DNA of 64,000 nucleotides from Bicyclus anynana (taxonomy: Eukaryota; Arthropoda; Insecta; Lepidoptera; Nymphalidae), in the NCBI RefSeq assembly GCF_947172395.1, contig NC_069095.1, positions 5,270,001 to 5,334,000 on the forward strand, given 5' to 3'. This document shows, piece by piece, positions 21,455-33,069 of this stretch (position 1 is the stretch's first letter; each line of letters opens with the position of its first letter). The notes below the pieces were generated by a model. That model had not been told where the DNA came from. It did not search any database and saw only the letters and a list, made by a program, of their open reading frames with translations. The position numbers were made by a program, and so were the translations under genes.

Positions 21455-21904
21455 GAAGGCTTTAATTAGGACGAGCAGAGCTACTCCGGGTAAGCCGCGA
21501 ACTACAGTCCGTAATTATTTAAACAATTCCAAGTTAGTGTGACCTCGTTCTAGCCCGAGGCAATTAGTGGAGTGACATTAATATCACATTAGCCCGAAAC
21601 TTACATAGTTTGCGAGTACAACAACATTTTGCCGTGTACGTAGTTTAGGTTGTGAATTAATTCAAAGACTTTATTTACTGATTAATGTATTTATGTTGTC
21701 TTAAACTTACACTTTCATCAGCTTTAATGTTTAGCCTCAACCATAACGGAGTACTTCTACCTTCTATAAGATATAGGTATAAGAGGGATTTGGAGATTGA
21801 AACCAACCACGCTGCTGCACTGTGGTTTGACGAGGTGGTAATGTTTGTGTCTTTAATGTTCACTATCAGATATCAACGATAATAAACGGGTATGACGGCT
21901 TATA

Positions 21905-22045
21905 GTGTTTTTCAGATAGCCTGGGCACGGTGACAGTCGCCTGTATGACGTTCATAATACGTACTATTCTTCAATCGCGGCAAACTTTCAAGAGTGAAAC
22001 GAACTGTCACCCGCACCATCCTACATAAAATGAACTGTAGTGAAC
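21905..22045. repeat. Dispersed repeat I, copy 1
   Basis: Shares GCCTGTATGACGTTCAT, ATCGCGGCAAACT and AACTGTCACC-type blocks, in the same order, with 27668-27800. Origin unknown; no terminal inverted repeats seen. Confidence 0.65.
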
Positions 22046-22069
22046 TATCCTAGGCACAGGGACAGGGAC

Positions 22070-22195
22070 CGTCTTCCCACTTCCTCGGGACTGTTGCTTA
22101 GAATCTCTTCTTAAAACCAACAGTTTGACAGCCCGACCTAGGATTCGAACCGTGATCTGTAGGAGAAGTTAAACACTGAACCAAAGGGACAGGGT
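22070..22195 (-). mobile_element. tRNA-like SINE head fragment
   Basis: Contains GGATTCGAACC, a reverse-strand B-box match, followed by an A-box-like region near 22185. No second copy seen in the window. A real tRNA gene is unlikely because no cloverleaf pairing was found. Confidence 0.4.
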
Positions 22196-23246
22196 AACAT
22201 TAATTTATTTAAATATTTTTATAGATATTAAATGCTATTCATACTTACGTACATATGAATAGAATTTAACCTACTATCATAAAAAGTATGAACATGCTGC
22301 ATGCCTCGACACTGAACATAGGTTCTTAGCAATTATAGAGATTACATATCAGTCTGTTAACTTAATTTTAACTATAAGTTTCCAGATAGATTAAGATAGG
22401 TTGGAGTACCTAGACTTTGTTTAATTGAGATTGGATGCACCTAGTACACGTTTATGTATACCTAGTACGATTTTGTATTATCGGAATAGCAATAAGTGAT
22501 TTTTAAGGTGCCTTTTCAGCACAAAATCACTAAAAGAAAGATATCATGATCGATCAATAATACAGGCGAGAAAGCGTAAGAAACAAACAATATTTACGAT
22601 TCATTATTATTATACATACCTACTTATGAGTTTACTCATCTACCTACATACTAGTATGTATCTTGTCTAGTCTTTGTGAGACGTACTGCGTTAAACAATT
22701 CAACTGAAAGTTCTCCCTCAATGTTCGTCTCTTTTCAGCAGGTTAGTTACACGTGAAGGCGTAACGGAGGAGAAACAAAGGAGAGACGAGTCGCCCTCGC
22801 CAAAGCCCATAGCTCCGCGTCCCTAGAGACGTAACTTTAAAGGACTTTACTTCACGCAGTTTGTCTCGACTCTGTTCGGACACTTGTTAAAGCCATTTCT
22901 GTGCATACATTCTACTTTAATTAAAACTTATTTCGAACGAATTTACCTGAACTAAATGCTGAATGGGTTTTAAACTGAATGCTATTATTTGTAGGTGTTT
23001 GAAGGTGTGTTAAATAATAGTTTTAACATTGTTGATACTAATTACTACTGGTCTTAACAATGTTAGAATTTAATATTAGATTTAATAGAATTAGAATGAG
23101 GAATGTTTTAAGCTTTCTCGTAGAATACAAAGTAATAGGTACAAAAGTTTAATTATCATTTTAGAATTTAAACTATCGTTAAAACTCACGTGATATAAGG
23201 TCGGAGTATGCCCGACTAGTTTCAAACCCATACGGGACCCTTGAAA

Positions 23247-23272
23247 TGAAATGAAATGAAATGAAAATTCAG
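23247..23272. repeat. (GAAAT)n microsatellite
   Basis: About four to five perfect units of a five-base repeat just before the hairpin element. Confidence 0.9.
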
Positions 23273-23335
23273 ATTCACCTCTATTTTTCTTATTCTATAG
23301 TAAGTATCTTGTTAAAGTGAGATAGAGGTGAATTC
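23273..23335. repeat. Short hairpin MITE related to 37207-37359
   Basis: Arms GATTCACCTCTAT and ATAGAGGTGAATTC are inverted around a 30-35 nt centre. The same core occurs in the element at 37207-37359 and in the fragment near 63180-63285. Confidence 0.65.
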
Positions 23336-23744
23336 ATATTCCCTGCAGATATTAATGGTAGTAACGAGGAACGGTGGTTTACCATGCGTCTCCGATGCCA
23401 ACGGGAGTAACTTCCCAAACTCCAGACTGATGTTTGGAAAAAAAACAGTATTTCATAGCTCGACTTGATCAGGACCATAATACAAAGAGTAGGAAAGATA
23501 CATACATTTCGATTCCCGCTAGTTCTACAATTAATTAAAAATCAAACGAACTTACCAAAGTGAAGTTCGATGATAATTATGTGAGCAGCTTCATTCGACG
23601 CGATTTACAGGTTTACATAGTGTAGTGTAATGTATGTATTTAATAAATTATTCCTTGGACGATGCAAACTGTATAAATAATTGAAAATGGAAACAAATCG
23701 TAACACTTGGGAGTGTAATTAATTCAAGAAGTTAAGGAGTTTTC

Positions 23745-23960
23745 ATATCTTTAGTTTAAAGTAAGTAACTTGGCAATTGGGTTCGATTCCCACAACTGGA
23801 AATTATTTGTGTGATGAACATGGGTGTTTTCCAGTGTCTGTGTGTATTTATATATTATATAAATATTTATATGTAGTATATAATATTATAATATCAACTA
23901 TCTTAGCATTATATTTATTTTATTTTATTTATTTATTATATAAAAAAAAACAATACTCAT
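23745..23960 (+). mobile_element. tRNA-derived SINE-M fragment
   Basis: B box GGTTCGATTCC followed by TTTGTGTGATGAACATG and CCAGTGTCTG, then AT-rich repeats. From memory this matches a common lepidopteran SINE type; no other copy in the window. Confidence 0.5.
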
Positions 23961-24079
23961 AGTGACTATAATATTTTTTACCTACTTTATATTAACAAAC
24001 AGTTAAAAAAATTACCTTTGTTTAAACATAGGTACTACAATTAGAACACTTATTCAATTACAATTCAAATTATTTCTTA

Positions 24080-24300
24080 TAGCAGACGCCGCGCGGTTTC
24101 ACCGGCGTGGTTACAGTTCCCGTAGGAATACGGGGCTGAAATATAGCCTAGAGCACTCGGGGGTAGTGTAGCTTCCCAACAGTGAAAGAATTGTTCAAAT
24201 CGGTTCAGTAGTTTCAGAGCCTATTCAAAGCAAACAAACAAACAATTAAATAATCAAATCTTTATCTTTACGTAGATATTACGAGTAATATCCTTTTAAC
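24080..24300 (-). mobile_element. Helitron-like element (Lep1-like)
   Basis: Minus-strand copy: GCAGACGCCGCGCGGTTTCA at the left is the 3' end, followed by the ATCGGTTCAGTAGTTTC core and a CAAACAAACAAAC run. The family ends in CTAG with a short palindrome before it and lacks terminal inverted repeats. Confidence 0.75.
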
Positions 24301-24329
24301 AAAGAAACTTTTATACTAAAAATCAGTTA

Positions 24330-24510
24330 CGTTCCTACAAAATCACCGCAAAAAGTGATCCGAATAGGCTACAACACTGAGCGCACACATGCACAATTTT
24401 GTCTTTAATTCCATTATATATTTGTGTATAAATAGTTTTTATTCTTCCTGAACACACAACTCGACATTGTAGACTATATTTAGGTATTATTTGTATAAAT
24501 AGCGTTCGTC
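24330..24510 (-). repeat. Dispersed repeat L, copy 1
   Basis: Reverse complement of 41526-41712: shared blocks AAATCACCGCAAAAAGTGAT, AGGCTACAACACT and TTCCTGAACACAC. A third, interrupted copy lies at 60475-60875. Confidence 0.75.
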
Positions 24511-25011
24511 AACTAACATTGAGTTGTGTATAAGTTTCCTCTCTTGAGCGCCTTTTGAATTTTCATGCGCTAGTAACTCATCTAACAGTATTTAATATAA
24601 TTGCTTGGAACTATGCTCTGTGAAAAATCCCTATTCATATAAGATTAGTTAAATTTTAGAAAATTCAAACATTTCTGCATAAATAAGTATGAAGCTGAAT
24701 GCTGAAGTCTTGAAGTCTTTTAAAAAGGTTACGCAAACTGTCTCAGTGAACGTAAATATACAAAAATATATTCTGTAGATCAACCGGATAGGACACTGAT
24801 CCATGCAAATCGCGTCTCATTCTGGGAGCTTCGACGTGTGACAGACGTACTCCAGATGTATTCACAAATTGTGCCCACATCTATCCCACATCAAACGCTA
24901 TAAATTTAACCCTACTTAAGCCGTTCTGAGAAATATTGCAACTCAATCCCGGAATATATTATATGAATAGACGAAAATAAAAACTTAAAACAACGACAGG
25001 AGTAGTAAGTA

Positions 25012-25285
25012 TCATCATTATCAACCCATATTCGGCTCACTGCTGAGCTCGAGTCTCCTCTCAAAGAGGGGTTAGGCCAATAGTCCACCATGCTGGCCCA
25101 ATGGGCATTGACAGACTTCACACACGCAGAGAATTAAGAAAATTCTCTGATAAGCAGGTTTCCTCACGATGTTTTTTCTTCACCGTTTGAGACACGTGAT
25201 ATTTAATTTCTTAAACTGCATACAACTGAAATGATTCGAACCCACACCCTCCGGAATCGGGGGCAGATGTTATATCCACTGGGCT
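25012..25285 (-). mobile_element. SINE-A
   Basis: Minus-strand copy with ATCATCATTATC tail, small internal deletions and a shortened head. A second degenerate head-like stretch (GGGCTATAACGACTC) follows near 25318. Confidence 0.85.
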
Positions 25286-25324
25286 CAGAATACATTAAAT
25301 TAATAATCTAAGCCACTGGGCTAT

Positions 25325-25470
25325 AACGACTCGACATGCACGCAAAACAAAAGTAACTCGACTAAGTAACATTGGTCGACCACATTATTACATACTCGCA
25401 AAACGAAAAGAATTACGTGTCTAAGTAACACTGGTCAGTAATTTTTTTATTACTCTACCCGCAAAACAAG
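25325..25470. repeat. Imperfect tandem duplication
   Basis: The block CGCAAAAC-AAAG-...-TAAGTAACA-TGGTC occurs twice (about 25338-25375 and 25396-25438), and CGCAAAACAAGAAG begins a third at 25451. Unit about 55-60 bp. Confidence 0.55.
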
Positions 25471-25924
25471 AAGAGTCCACCACAGACTAACGCAAACATA
25501 TGAATGTTGCAGATAAAATATGAGTTGAGGAGACATCAAAAGCGACCGCAATACTGTTGAACGCAATTCAGCAAAGTTTTGACGGGAAAGTTTAAAAGCC
25601 AGAATATTTAGCGCACAACTTCCTTTTGCGAAATAATATTAAACTTGTACGTGGCGCAATGGACAATATTTATTACTGGCCTGGAGAGTGAGACCGAAAA
25701 ATTTATGCGTATCGTAAAAGTTGGTGAGAAAATTAATGGTTCAATTGCTGGAATACCACCATCCATCAAATCTGGACTGATATAAAATATGTCTGTACCA
25801 AGAGTTATAGGAAAATACATTTATTTAATATCCATGATTCATAATGTATTATGTAAACCCAATATCAGGACATCGTTTTTAATAATAAGTACCTATTTGA
25901 GTACTAAAGAAATACCTAGTTTTC

Positions 25925-26110
25925 ATCGATGTTTTCTCCCGCGTAGTTTCCGTTTTCATTAGTTTATGGGGACAAAACATAGCAACTTCGCAAATAACGT
26001 AGCTTTCTACAGGTGAAAGAATTTTCAAAAAAAATTTTCAGATTACCCCTTAGCTTAACACACACAAACACACAAACTTTACCTCTTTATAATAATTTAG
26101 CATAGATAAA
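25925..26110 (-). mobile_element. Helitron-like element, diverged
   Basis: Minus-strand family member: 3' part CCCGCGTAGTTTCCGTTTTC, core GTGAAAGAATTTTCAAAA, end TTTACCTCTTTATAATAATT. Confidence 0.6.
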
Positions 26111-26339
26111 TAAAACGTTACTAAAATATATATTTTTTATTTAATATAATTTTCTTAACAAATTAAGAAAATAGTCTTAATCATAATTATAATTACTCAA
26201 ACTGTACTTAACGTAATTTATTAACTACATAGACTGACTGGTTAAATCTAATGACTTAATCACGTGAAACAATAGGTACCTTAAATACTGTTTTTTGACA
26301 TATGCAGCTTAACAAAGACCTCTTGAAATGACTTTCAAA

Positions 26340-26465
26340 CACCAACCCGTCTTGATCCGCATACATCTAGCGGCTTAATGTTATTGGTCCAACTAGTGGG
26401 GGGTCGTTGAACACTGCACGTTCCAGTGCGGGGTCACCATTCCAGCACTTTGGGACTAGTTCAAA
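26340..26465 (-). mobile_element. RTE-type LINE 3' fragment
   Basis: Contains GGGGTCACCATTCCAGCACT, the reverse strand of the WRPR-coding stretch seen at 43100-43160. Short decayed remnant of the 3' end of a non-LTR retrotransposon. Confidence 0.6.
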
Positions 26466-26504
26466 TTCAGTAAAAATTTATTATTCTGCACTTTTTTTTT
26501 TATT

Positions 26505-26802
26505 GAGAAAGAATACAATAAGGAACTTAAGCTAACTTATCCTAATAACTATACAAATCATGCCCACGTGGAATGGTGGCAAGAATACTGGCTGCATTTC
26601 CGCGCTGGACAGCCAGGCTGATCCTTTGCGCAAAAAATGAGCCAGCCCTTCTGTCACCAGTCGAGGCAACAAGCCGCGGTGAAATAGTACGGAAAATTTT
26701 TTTGGCACTGCGACTCCATGGCCCAAGGGTCTCCACGGCAAAAGGTACAAATATGTAACTCTCTGTCAGAGAGGCATACTTGAGCCAGCCATACTTCTGC
26801 AC
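26505..26802 (-). mobile_element. LINE 3' end with C-terminal ORF domain
   Basis: The minus-strand ORF (26542-26802) reads YIFVPFAVETLGPWSRSAKK, then GDRRAGSFFAQRISLAVQRG and NAASI. This is a conserved C-terminal segment found after reverse transcriptases in many invertebrate non-LTR retrotransposons (recalled family pattern). The 3' end lies at the left with TTTTTTTTTATTGAGAAAG. Related copies: 28868-28942, 52160-52370, 54176-54405, 56405-56900. It is a fragment, not a working element. Confidence 0.75.
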
Positions 26803-26947
26803 TTATATCTGTGTAGTAAATAAATAATATTAAAATCAACATTTTCATCTTAATTTATTTAAATTTCTGTAGGTATTGATTAGACAATAAACACAATTGT
26901 TCAGAACATATCCTAAGCATGAAAATGTTTATAGTTTATCTTATCTT

Positions 26948-27163
26948 ACTAATATTATAAACGCGAAAGTTTGTATGGATGTACGTTTCCTACTCTTTAA
27001 CGCCGCTACTACTGAAGCGATTGGGCTGAAATTTGGAATGGAAATAGATTTTACTCTGGATTAATACATAGGCTACTTTTTATCCCATATATAAAAAACC
27101 ATAGTTCCCGCGGGATTTGTGAAAAACTGAATTCCACGTGGACGAAGTCGCGGGCGTCCGCTA
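26948..27163 (+). mobile_element. Helitron-like element, complete
   Basis: Starts ACTAATATTATAAACGCGAA and ends GTCGCGGGCGTCCGCTAG, followed by T. The near-palindrome GCGGGCGTCCGC just before the terminal CTAG, and the lack of terminal inverted repeats, fit a non-autonomous Helitron. Confidence 0.8.
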
Positions 27164-27667
27164 GTGATCTTATAAACTAAAACTACTATATTATATTAAT
27201 AGTGTAATATTAAGCTGTATCCAAAAGGATAGAGCCAGTAAATAGAGGCACGTTGAACGTTTTATGTTCTGTTTGTAAGGCTTTATATTCTACTAGCGTG
27301 AACTACTGACACCATTCTTACATTCAGTGCACCGTTTCTTTTAAAATTCTCCGGAGTAATTAGTTACTACTTGGTTCTACATGTTTTCTGTACAAGAAAG
27401 TTGGCCTTTAAAATATTTCAAAATCTTTTACAACTCTTACTTACTTGTTTCTATTTTTGTGAATTTGTTAGCCTGTATAAACAACATTTACAAAAAATCT
27501 AGCGAATACCCCGCGCTTTCGCCTGTGTAGTTCCATTTCCATAGGAAATGAAGTTTAATTGGAAAACGAAAACATTATCAGCAAGTAACACGAGCCTTGT
27601 TTTATTCCCACATGAAGTATGTAATTGAAACTGCGTAATTTCCGCTGAATATATACGGGACTAAAGT

Positions 27668-27800
27668 GTTTTTCATTCAGACAGCATAGGTACGGTGACA
27701 TTCGCCTGTATGACGTTCATTATAAGTACTATTATCGCGGCAAACTCTTAAGATTAAAACGAATTGTCACCTGCATCAACCTATATGAAACGAATTGTAA
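27668..27800. repeat. Dispersed repeat I, copy 2
   Basis: Direct partner of 21905-22045: GTGTTTTTCA, GGTGACATTCGCCTGTATGA and GCGGCAAACTCTTAAGA blocks in the same order, about 80 percent similar by eye. Confidence 0.65.
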
Positions 27801-28439
27801 GTAGTGCTGCGTGTATTGTGTAAGTATCATCATAATTAGATGCCTTCTTCCAGGTGAAGTTTGGCGGTTATGTGTAGATAACTCTTCCGGTCTTTTGCAA
27901 TATTTTTAAGCTGTGTGTATATTAACTGGGTCCACTCTTTGACATCATCAATCCACTTTCATCGCTGTCTTCCTGGAGCACGTTTTCCGGGTATCTTACA
28001 TTCTAGGATCAACCTAGGAAACTCATAGATGGATCCACTTTGCAGATGAAAAATGGGACTTTCCTCCTCTTAATGATTGTCATGGGGCTTCGGTTACAAT
28101 AGTGTAAATATATGCCACGAAATTTATTTAAAGAGAATTAATTTTTCTTCAACAAAAAGTTCTGCGAGTTCATTCTAAAGCCGATCCTCAGAAAGCGCAG
28201 TGAATGTCAGTTGTCGCTAGTACTGAGTACATCTACTAATTACAGGCACTTGAAGCCTCGGTTCATTCATTCCGCGTCTCTTTAAAACTTGCCACGTAGG
28301 CTCTTCAACTAGTCTTTTCATCCGACTTTAATCAATGAAGGGTAATGTATTATTGAGAAGTGTTTTTTTTTTCTTTTTTAAAAAGAATATTTGCCATATC
28401 TTTGAAGTGTGACGAATATATTCCTGTTCCCCTACAATT

Positions 28440-28560
28440 AGTCGGAAAAGACTGTATCAGGAGTGGGTACGACAATAGTCAAGCGGGCAGGGATCGAACC
28501 AACACCTCTCGATGATAAGTTTGGCCTATTTACCACTGAGATTACTTGTGGCGTATCCTG
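28440..28560 (-). mobile_element. tRNA-like SINE head, minus strand
   Basis: GGGATCGAACCAACACCTCT resembles a reversed B-box region, and ACCACTGAGATTACTT a reversed A-box region. Probably a SINE fragment; pairing for a real tRNA was not seen. Confidence 0.4.
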
Positions 28561-28867
28561 CAGTGATGTGAGTGTATAACGTTTGGTTGTTCATAAAGAA
28601 ATAATTATGTCATATTGCCAGGATATGACATAACCCGTACAAAGACTTTAGGCAACCCTAAAATAATAATTCATAATATATTGACTACGTAAACAAACGC
28701 TTCGCCGTAGGCCCTTTTAAAACTAGATTTTTTTATATTATTATTAATGAAAAACAAGCTTTAAACTCAACTTTGGGAATCGAACACGGAACTCTTCTCG
28801 GACCAAGACGCGTTTGGAACCCTCGTAACTTTAGTTTTAAGTTTTCATCTATTATTACCACCATTAG

Positions 28868-28942
28868 ATTTTTTTTTATTGAGAAAGAATACAATAAGCA
28901 ACTTAAGCTAACTTATCCTAATAACTATACAAATCATGCAAG
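28868..28942 (-). mobile_element. LINE 3' tail fragment
   Basis: TTTTTTTTTATTGAGAAAG followed by GCTAACTTATCCTAATAACT, matching the extreme 3' end of the LINE at 26505-26802. Confidence 0.75.
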
Positions 28943-29661
28943 AATACTTTACCATTAGATTAATTTAAAATATCACATAATTCGACATTTCAAGTGCCTG
29001 TAAACTAAGCCTAATTGAAATAAATGAATTGTGAATTTGAATTTGGAACCTCTGAATTACAGAGCTCGGAATGTTTCAATTAAAGAGCATATTTAATAAG
29101 ATATATACGTAAAGACATGTTCATCTAACTATATATGTTTAAATATTTATTCCAATGAAAAAGCTTTATTTTTCTTATAAAATATTTTCACACCTCTTTT
29201 TAGCTCCGGGCGTAGGTATGTCGTCCTAACGTTCTCTGATCACATAATCCACCATAACGTGGATTAGAATGTACACCGAAATATGTTCTCGAAAGCCGCC
29301 AATATCATAACGTTGATCCAATAAATACATCTAAATTAACTTTGTCACATCGACGCGTAACATCTTTAGATGTTTTACGAATTAATGCTACATCAAAGAC
29401 TTACGTAAACAAGACATTACGCAGCTCTGAAAGTAATGCATAGATATTCTGATGAAAAAATGTTGTAAGTCGTTTTTAGGTCAACCAGTAAGAAAACATC
29501 ATGTACCTAATATTAAAATAGGTACGTATCTAATAAATAATACTACATTAGAATAATTAGGTTTTGCAAGAGTACGTAAAATTGGCTTTTTGTTATTTTA
29601 CTATACATTTACAGGTCTAAGATTTTTAATTGTGTCTATGCAAAACGTGGATAAAAAGTTA

Positions 29662-29958
29662 ATCATCATCATTATCAACCCATATTCGGCTCACCGCTGA
29701 GCACGAGTCTTTTCTCAGAATCAGGGCTTACCACCATGCTGGTTCAATGTGGATTGGCAGACTTCACACACGTAGCTAATTAAGAAAATTCTCAGGTGTA
29801 CAGGTTTCCTCACGATGTTTTTCTTTCACCGTATGAAAAAGGTGATATTTAATGTATTAAAATGCACATAAACGAAAAGTTGCGTGCCCCGGACTGGATT
29901 CGAACCTACGCCCTCCGGAATCGCAGGCAGTTGTCATATCGACTGGGCTATCACGGCT
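29662..29958 (-). mobile_element. SINE-A, full length, diverged
   Basis: Minus-strand copy with TCATCATCATTATCAACCC tail and a recognisable tRNA head at the right. More substitutions than the other copies, including loss of the E-box. Confidence 0.85.
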
Positions 29959-29997
29959 CACTTATTTAGGTGCTTCTGGTAACAGCCGTGTTTCATT

Positions 29998-30272
29998 CAT
30001 TCTTTCATGATCCGATGAACGTCCATTGCTGGGCAGCGGCTTTTTGTCCAAACACGACGTCATGAACTGCTTGCAACTAGCAGTGCCCTGGATTACGTTT
30101 AAAGTCGTCAGTCCACCTGGTGGGGTCAAGGCACACTGCGTTTTCCGGTGCGGTGTCGCCATTCGGATATTGGGACCCATTCGGACCCAACCCCGCCTAT
30201 TGTCAAGTTTGACGACTCATTGAATAATAGTAAGTTTGATTCTTCTGCGGATCCTAATTCGATCACGCAGAA
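29998..30272 (-). mobile_element. RTE-type LINE 3' fragment
   Basis: Minus-strand remnant of the same LINE 3' end as 42995-43305: it contains CGTCCATTGCTGGGCAGCGG, GTCGTCAGTCCACCTGGTGG and TTCTTCTGCGGATCC. Frame broken. Confidence 0.7.
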
Positions 30273-30779
30273 ATCCAAGCATACCTCGGTGATACTCTGA
30301 GACTTCTTTAGAGGCTCATAGCTAGCTAATGATGGTGTAGAAAGGGAAATTTTTGTAAGAAACCAACATCTTTCGCAAGAGAACTTTGAGATCAACACAT
30401 GCACTTCGGGGGATCGCAAAATCCATACGTAACATTCAAAGTAAAAAGTGAAGTCATAACGATTAAAAACTTAGCACTCCCTTATCTCCAGTATAACATG
30501 GTAGCTACTGTAACAATTTAAGCTAATACTAACTTAAAAGCAAAGTTAACGTAAAAGCTCTAGATCCGATACCCATTCTCGTCGAACTTAACCGCAATTC
30601 ACTTCAACAGTAGTTAGGAGCGCACAATCAATGCATTTCCAATAGTGGCGAGAGTTTTGGCTGAAAATTTATATGTAGATAGAGGATCATATAACTGGCT
30701 ATACTATTATAATGGATAGAGTAATAGTCGACTGTGTTAACGTTATGTATCGACTGGATAACGATGGTATCATCCTTAT

Positions 30780-31115
30780 CATATCAGCCGATAGACGTCC
30801 ACTGCATGACATAGGCCTTTTGTAGGGACTTCCAAACATCACGATACTGAGCCAGCAAATCCCTGCTCGCTTGATGTCGTCAGTCCACCTAGTGGGGGGG
30901 GTCGACCAACACTGCGCTTTCTAGTGCGGGGTCGCCATTCCAGCACTTTGGGACCTTAACTCTTCGAACTATGTGCCCCGCCCTTGCCACTTCAGCTTCG
31001 TAACTCGTTGAGCTATGTCGGTGACTTTCCCCAATATCCATCGGTTCTTCGAACTATGTGCCCCGCCCATTGCCATTGGTTCTTCTGCGGATCTCCTAAT
31101 TTCTGATTGGATCAC
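30780..31115 (-). mobile_element. RTE-type LINE 3' fragment
   Basis: Minus-strand copy: TAGACGTCCACTGCATGACA, AGGCCTTTTGTAGGGACTTC, GGGGTCGCCATTCCAGCACT. The segment TTCGAACTATGTGCCCCGCC is present twice (30962 and 31049), so part of it is duplicated. Confidence 0.75.
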
Positions 31116-31540
31116 GCAGATATGCTCCTAACATAGCTCAGGGCTCTTGGCTTTAAGCTCAGTATTAGGGATACCAACAGATTACGGGAGTTTTCATCGA
31201 AAACGCTGTCAAATCCCGTTGAGATAGAACAAAACAACGCATGGCAAAACAATATGCCGCCTTTTATAAGACCGTGGAAATACTCAAGGACTGTCGGCCG
31301 ACCCAATTACCGCTCCTAATTACTGACGATATATTGTCCACTTTCGTGATTACTCCCAAGTCCTAACAGATGTTGTAACAAACTCTCTTTGTAGGTACTT
31401 ATTTAACGAGATAAGAATACCAAAGATATAGTAGGTGCTTGTTAATTCTGATATTATTTTGTCAGGAAAGGAAAAAAAAGGGAAAGGTTGTTAGCTTCGC
31501 TGTATAGAATACATGTGATTGTACTTATTCGATACTAGTG

Positions 31541-31735
31541 GACTTTGTCCGCGTGGAATTCAGTTTTTCCCAAATCCCGCGGGAACCATGGATTTTCCGG
31601 GATGAAAAATATGTGTTAATCCAGAGTAAAATCTATTTCAGCCAAATCGCTTCGATAGCCGCTGCCCAAAGGAGGAACAAACATACACACTAAGACACAA
31701 ACTTTCGCAGGTATATATTAGTTAGATGTGATTAT
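31541..31735 (-). mobile_element. Helitron-like element
   Basis: Minus-strand copy closely related to 26948-27163: CTAGTGGACTTTGTCCGCGT at the left (3' end), then AATCCCGCGGGAACCATGG and ACTTTCGCAGG toward the 5' end. Confidence 0.75.
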
Positions 31736-31868
31736 ATATTAGTGTGATAGTGTGAAGTATTATGTAATGTGATTATGATTAACAGCCTATTTAACTACTG
31801 CATGACTCTATCCTCCTTATAGGATTGGGGATATAATGCTAAAGATATAATGATCGGCTTAACATACT

Positions 31869-32193
31869 CTTTTTTTTATTCTCTACAAGTTAGCTCTTGA
31901 CTAAAATCTCACTTGATGGTAAGTGATGATGCAATCTAAGATGGAAGCGGGCTAACTTGTTAGGACGAGGATGAAAATCCTCACCCCTTTCGGTTTCTAC
32001 ACGACATCGTACCGGAACGCTTAATCACTTGGCGGTACGTCTTTGTCGGTCGGGTGATAACTAGCCACCGCCGAAGCCTCCCACCAGCCAGACCTGGACT
32101 ACTTAAGAAAACCTCAATCAGCCCAGCCGGGGATCGAACCCAGGACCTCCGTCAAGTAAATCCACCGCGCACACCACTGCGCCACGGAGGCCG
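31869..32193 (-). mobile_element. SINE-B, full length
   Basis: Minus-strand copy with A-rich tail at the left and head GCGCACACCACTGCGCCACG at the right, ending in the family's GCCGTCAAA junction. Confidence 0.9.
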
Positions 32194-32554
32194 TCAAATA
32201 AACCCGGTTTAATACAAATAAAACAAGTGATTACTACCAATTTAATTTATTGTGAGTAGCTTCATCTTAATTAAATTTTTTTAATTACAAAAATTCTTGA
32301 TTTTGATAGTTAACTCGATTATCAGGTAACAAAGATTTTTAAGCGTCGAAACGAGACAATGTACCACGCGATTTGTAGGACATTGTGGCTGTTAAGTCGT
32401 TTACCTATTAAAAAAGCTAATTAATAACAACTTTTAATAAGTTAGGAGGAGGGTAGTTTACCAAAGTCCATTTTATATTTTAATCTGCCTGTTTGATCGA
32501 CATAAATGAAAGTCAAACTTTTCCCAAAATAAACCGAAATCCCCGGCAAATCAA

Positions 32555-32725
32555 GTGAAAGTAAAAAAAAGTCGGAGAAAAGCAGAGGACGGATAGCAAA
32601 GTTAACTGGAACGCAAACGAAACGGCTCTTTGTTTACATGTTTGGTCAACTCTTGAACCGTGAAGCAGCCCGTCGAAGTAAATGTTTTGATTTCCGACGC
32701 ATTAAAAAGCTCTTTTACTCGGCGC
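32555..32725. repeat. Diverged repeat P, copy 1
   Basis: AAGTTAACTGGAACGCAAAC, TTTACATGTTTGGTCAACTC and GTGAAGCAGCCCG appear in the same order in 39660-39840. Function and class unknown. Confidence 0.55.
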
Positions 32726-32741
32726 ATTGGAAAATTTTAAC

Positions 32742-33065
32742 CGTCGTCGTCGTCGTTATCAACCCATATACGGCTCACTGCTGAGCTCGAGTCTCCTCTT
32801 GGAATGAGAGGGGTTAGGCCAATAGTCCACCATGCTGACCCAATGCGGATTGGCACACTTCACACACGCAGAGAATTAAGAAATTCTTTGGCGTGCAGGT
32901 TTCCTCACGATGTTTTTCCTTCACCGTTTGAGACACCTGATATTTAATTTCTTAAAATGCACACAACTGAAAGTTGTAGGTGCATGCCCCGGACCGGATT
33001 TGAACCCACACCCTCCGCACCCTCCGAAATTGAAGGCAGAGGTATCCACTGGGCTATCACGGCTC
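32742..33065 (-). mobile_element. SINE-A, full length
   Basis: Minus-strand copy with a CGTCGTCGTCGT tail and head GGGCTATCACGGCTC. An extra CACCCTCCG is duplicated near the B-box region. Confidence 0.9.
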
Positions 33066-33069
33066 TAAA

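Larger units (their letters stand above)
22196..23744. other. Intergenic DNA with no gene recognised
   Basis: Mostly single-copy AT-rich sequence. A GC-richer, unexplained patch lies at 22715-22870. (AAATG)n lies at 23247-23272, followed by a short hairpin element (23273-23335). Confidence 0.6.

Noticed and set aside
25338..25470. CRISPR-like or satellite array
   Set aside because: Only two to three imperfect units without regular spacers, in a eukaryotic genome.
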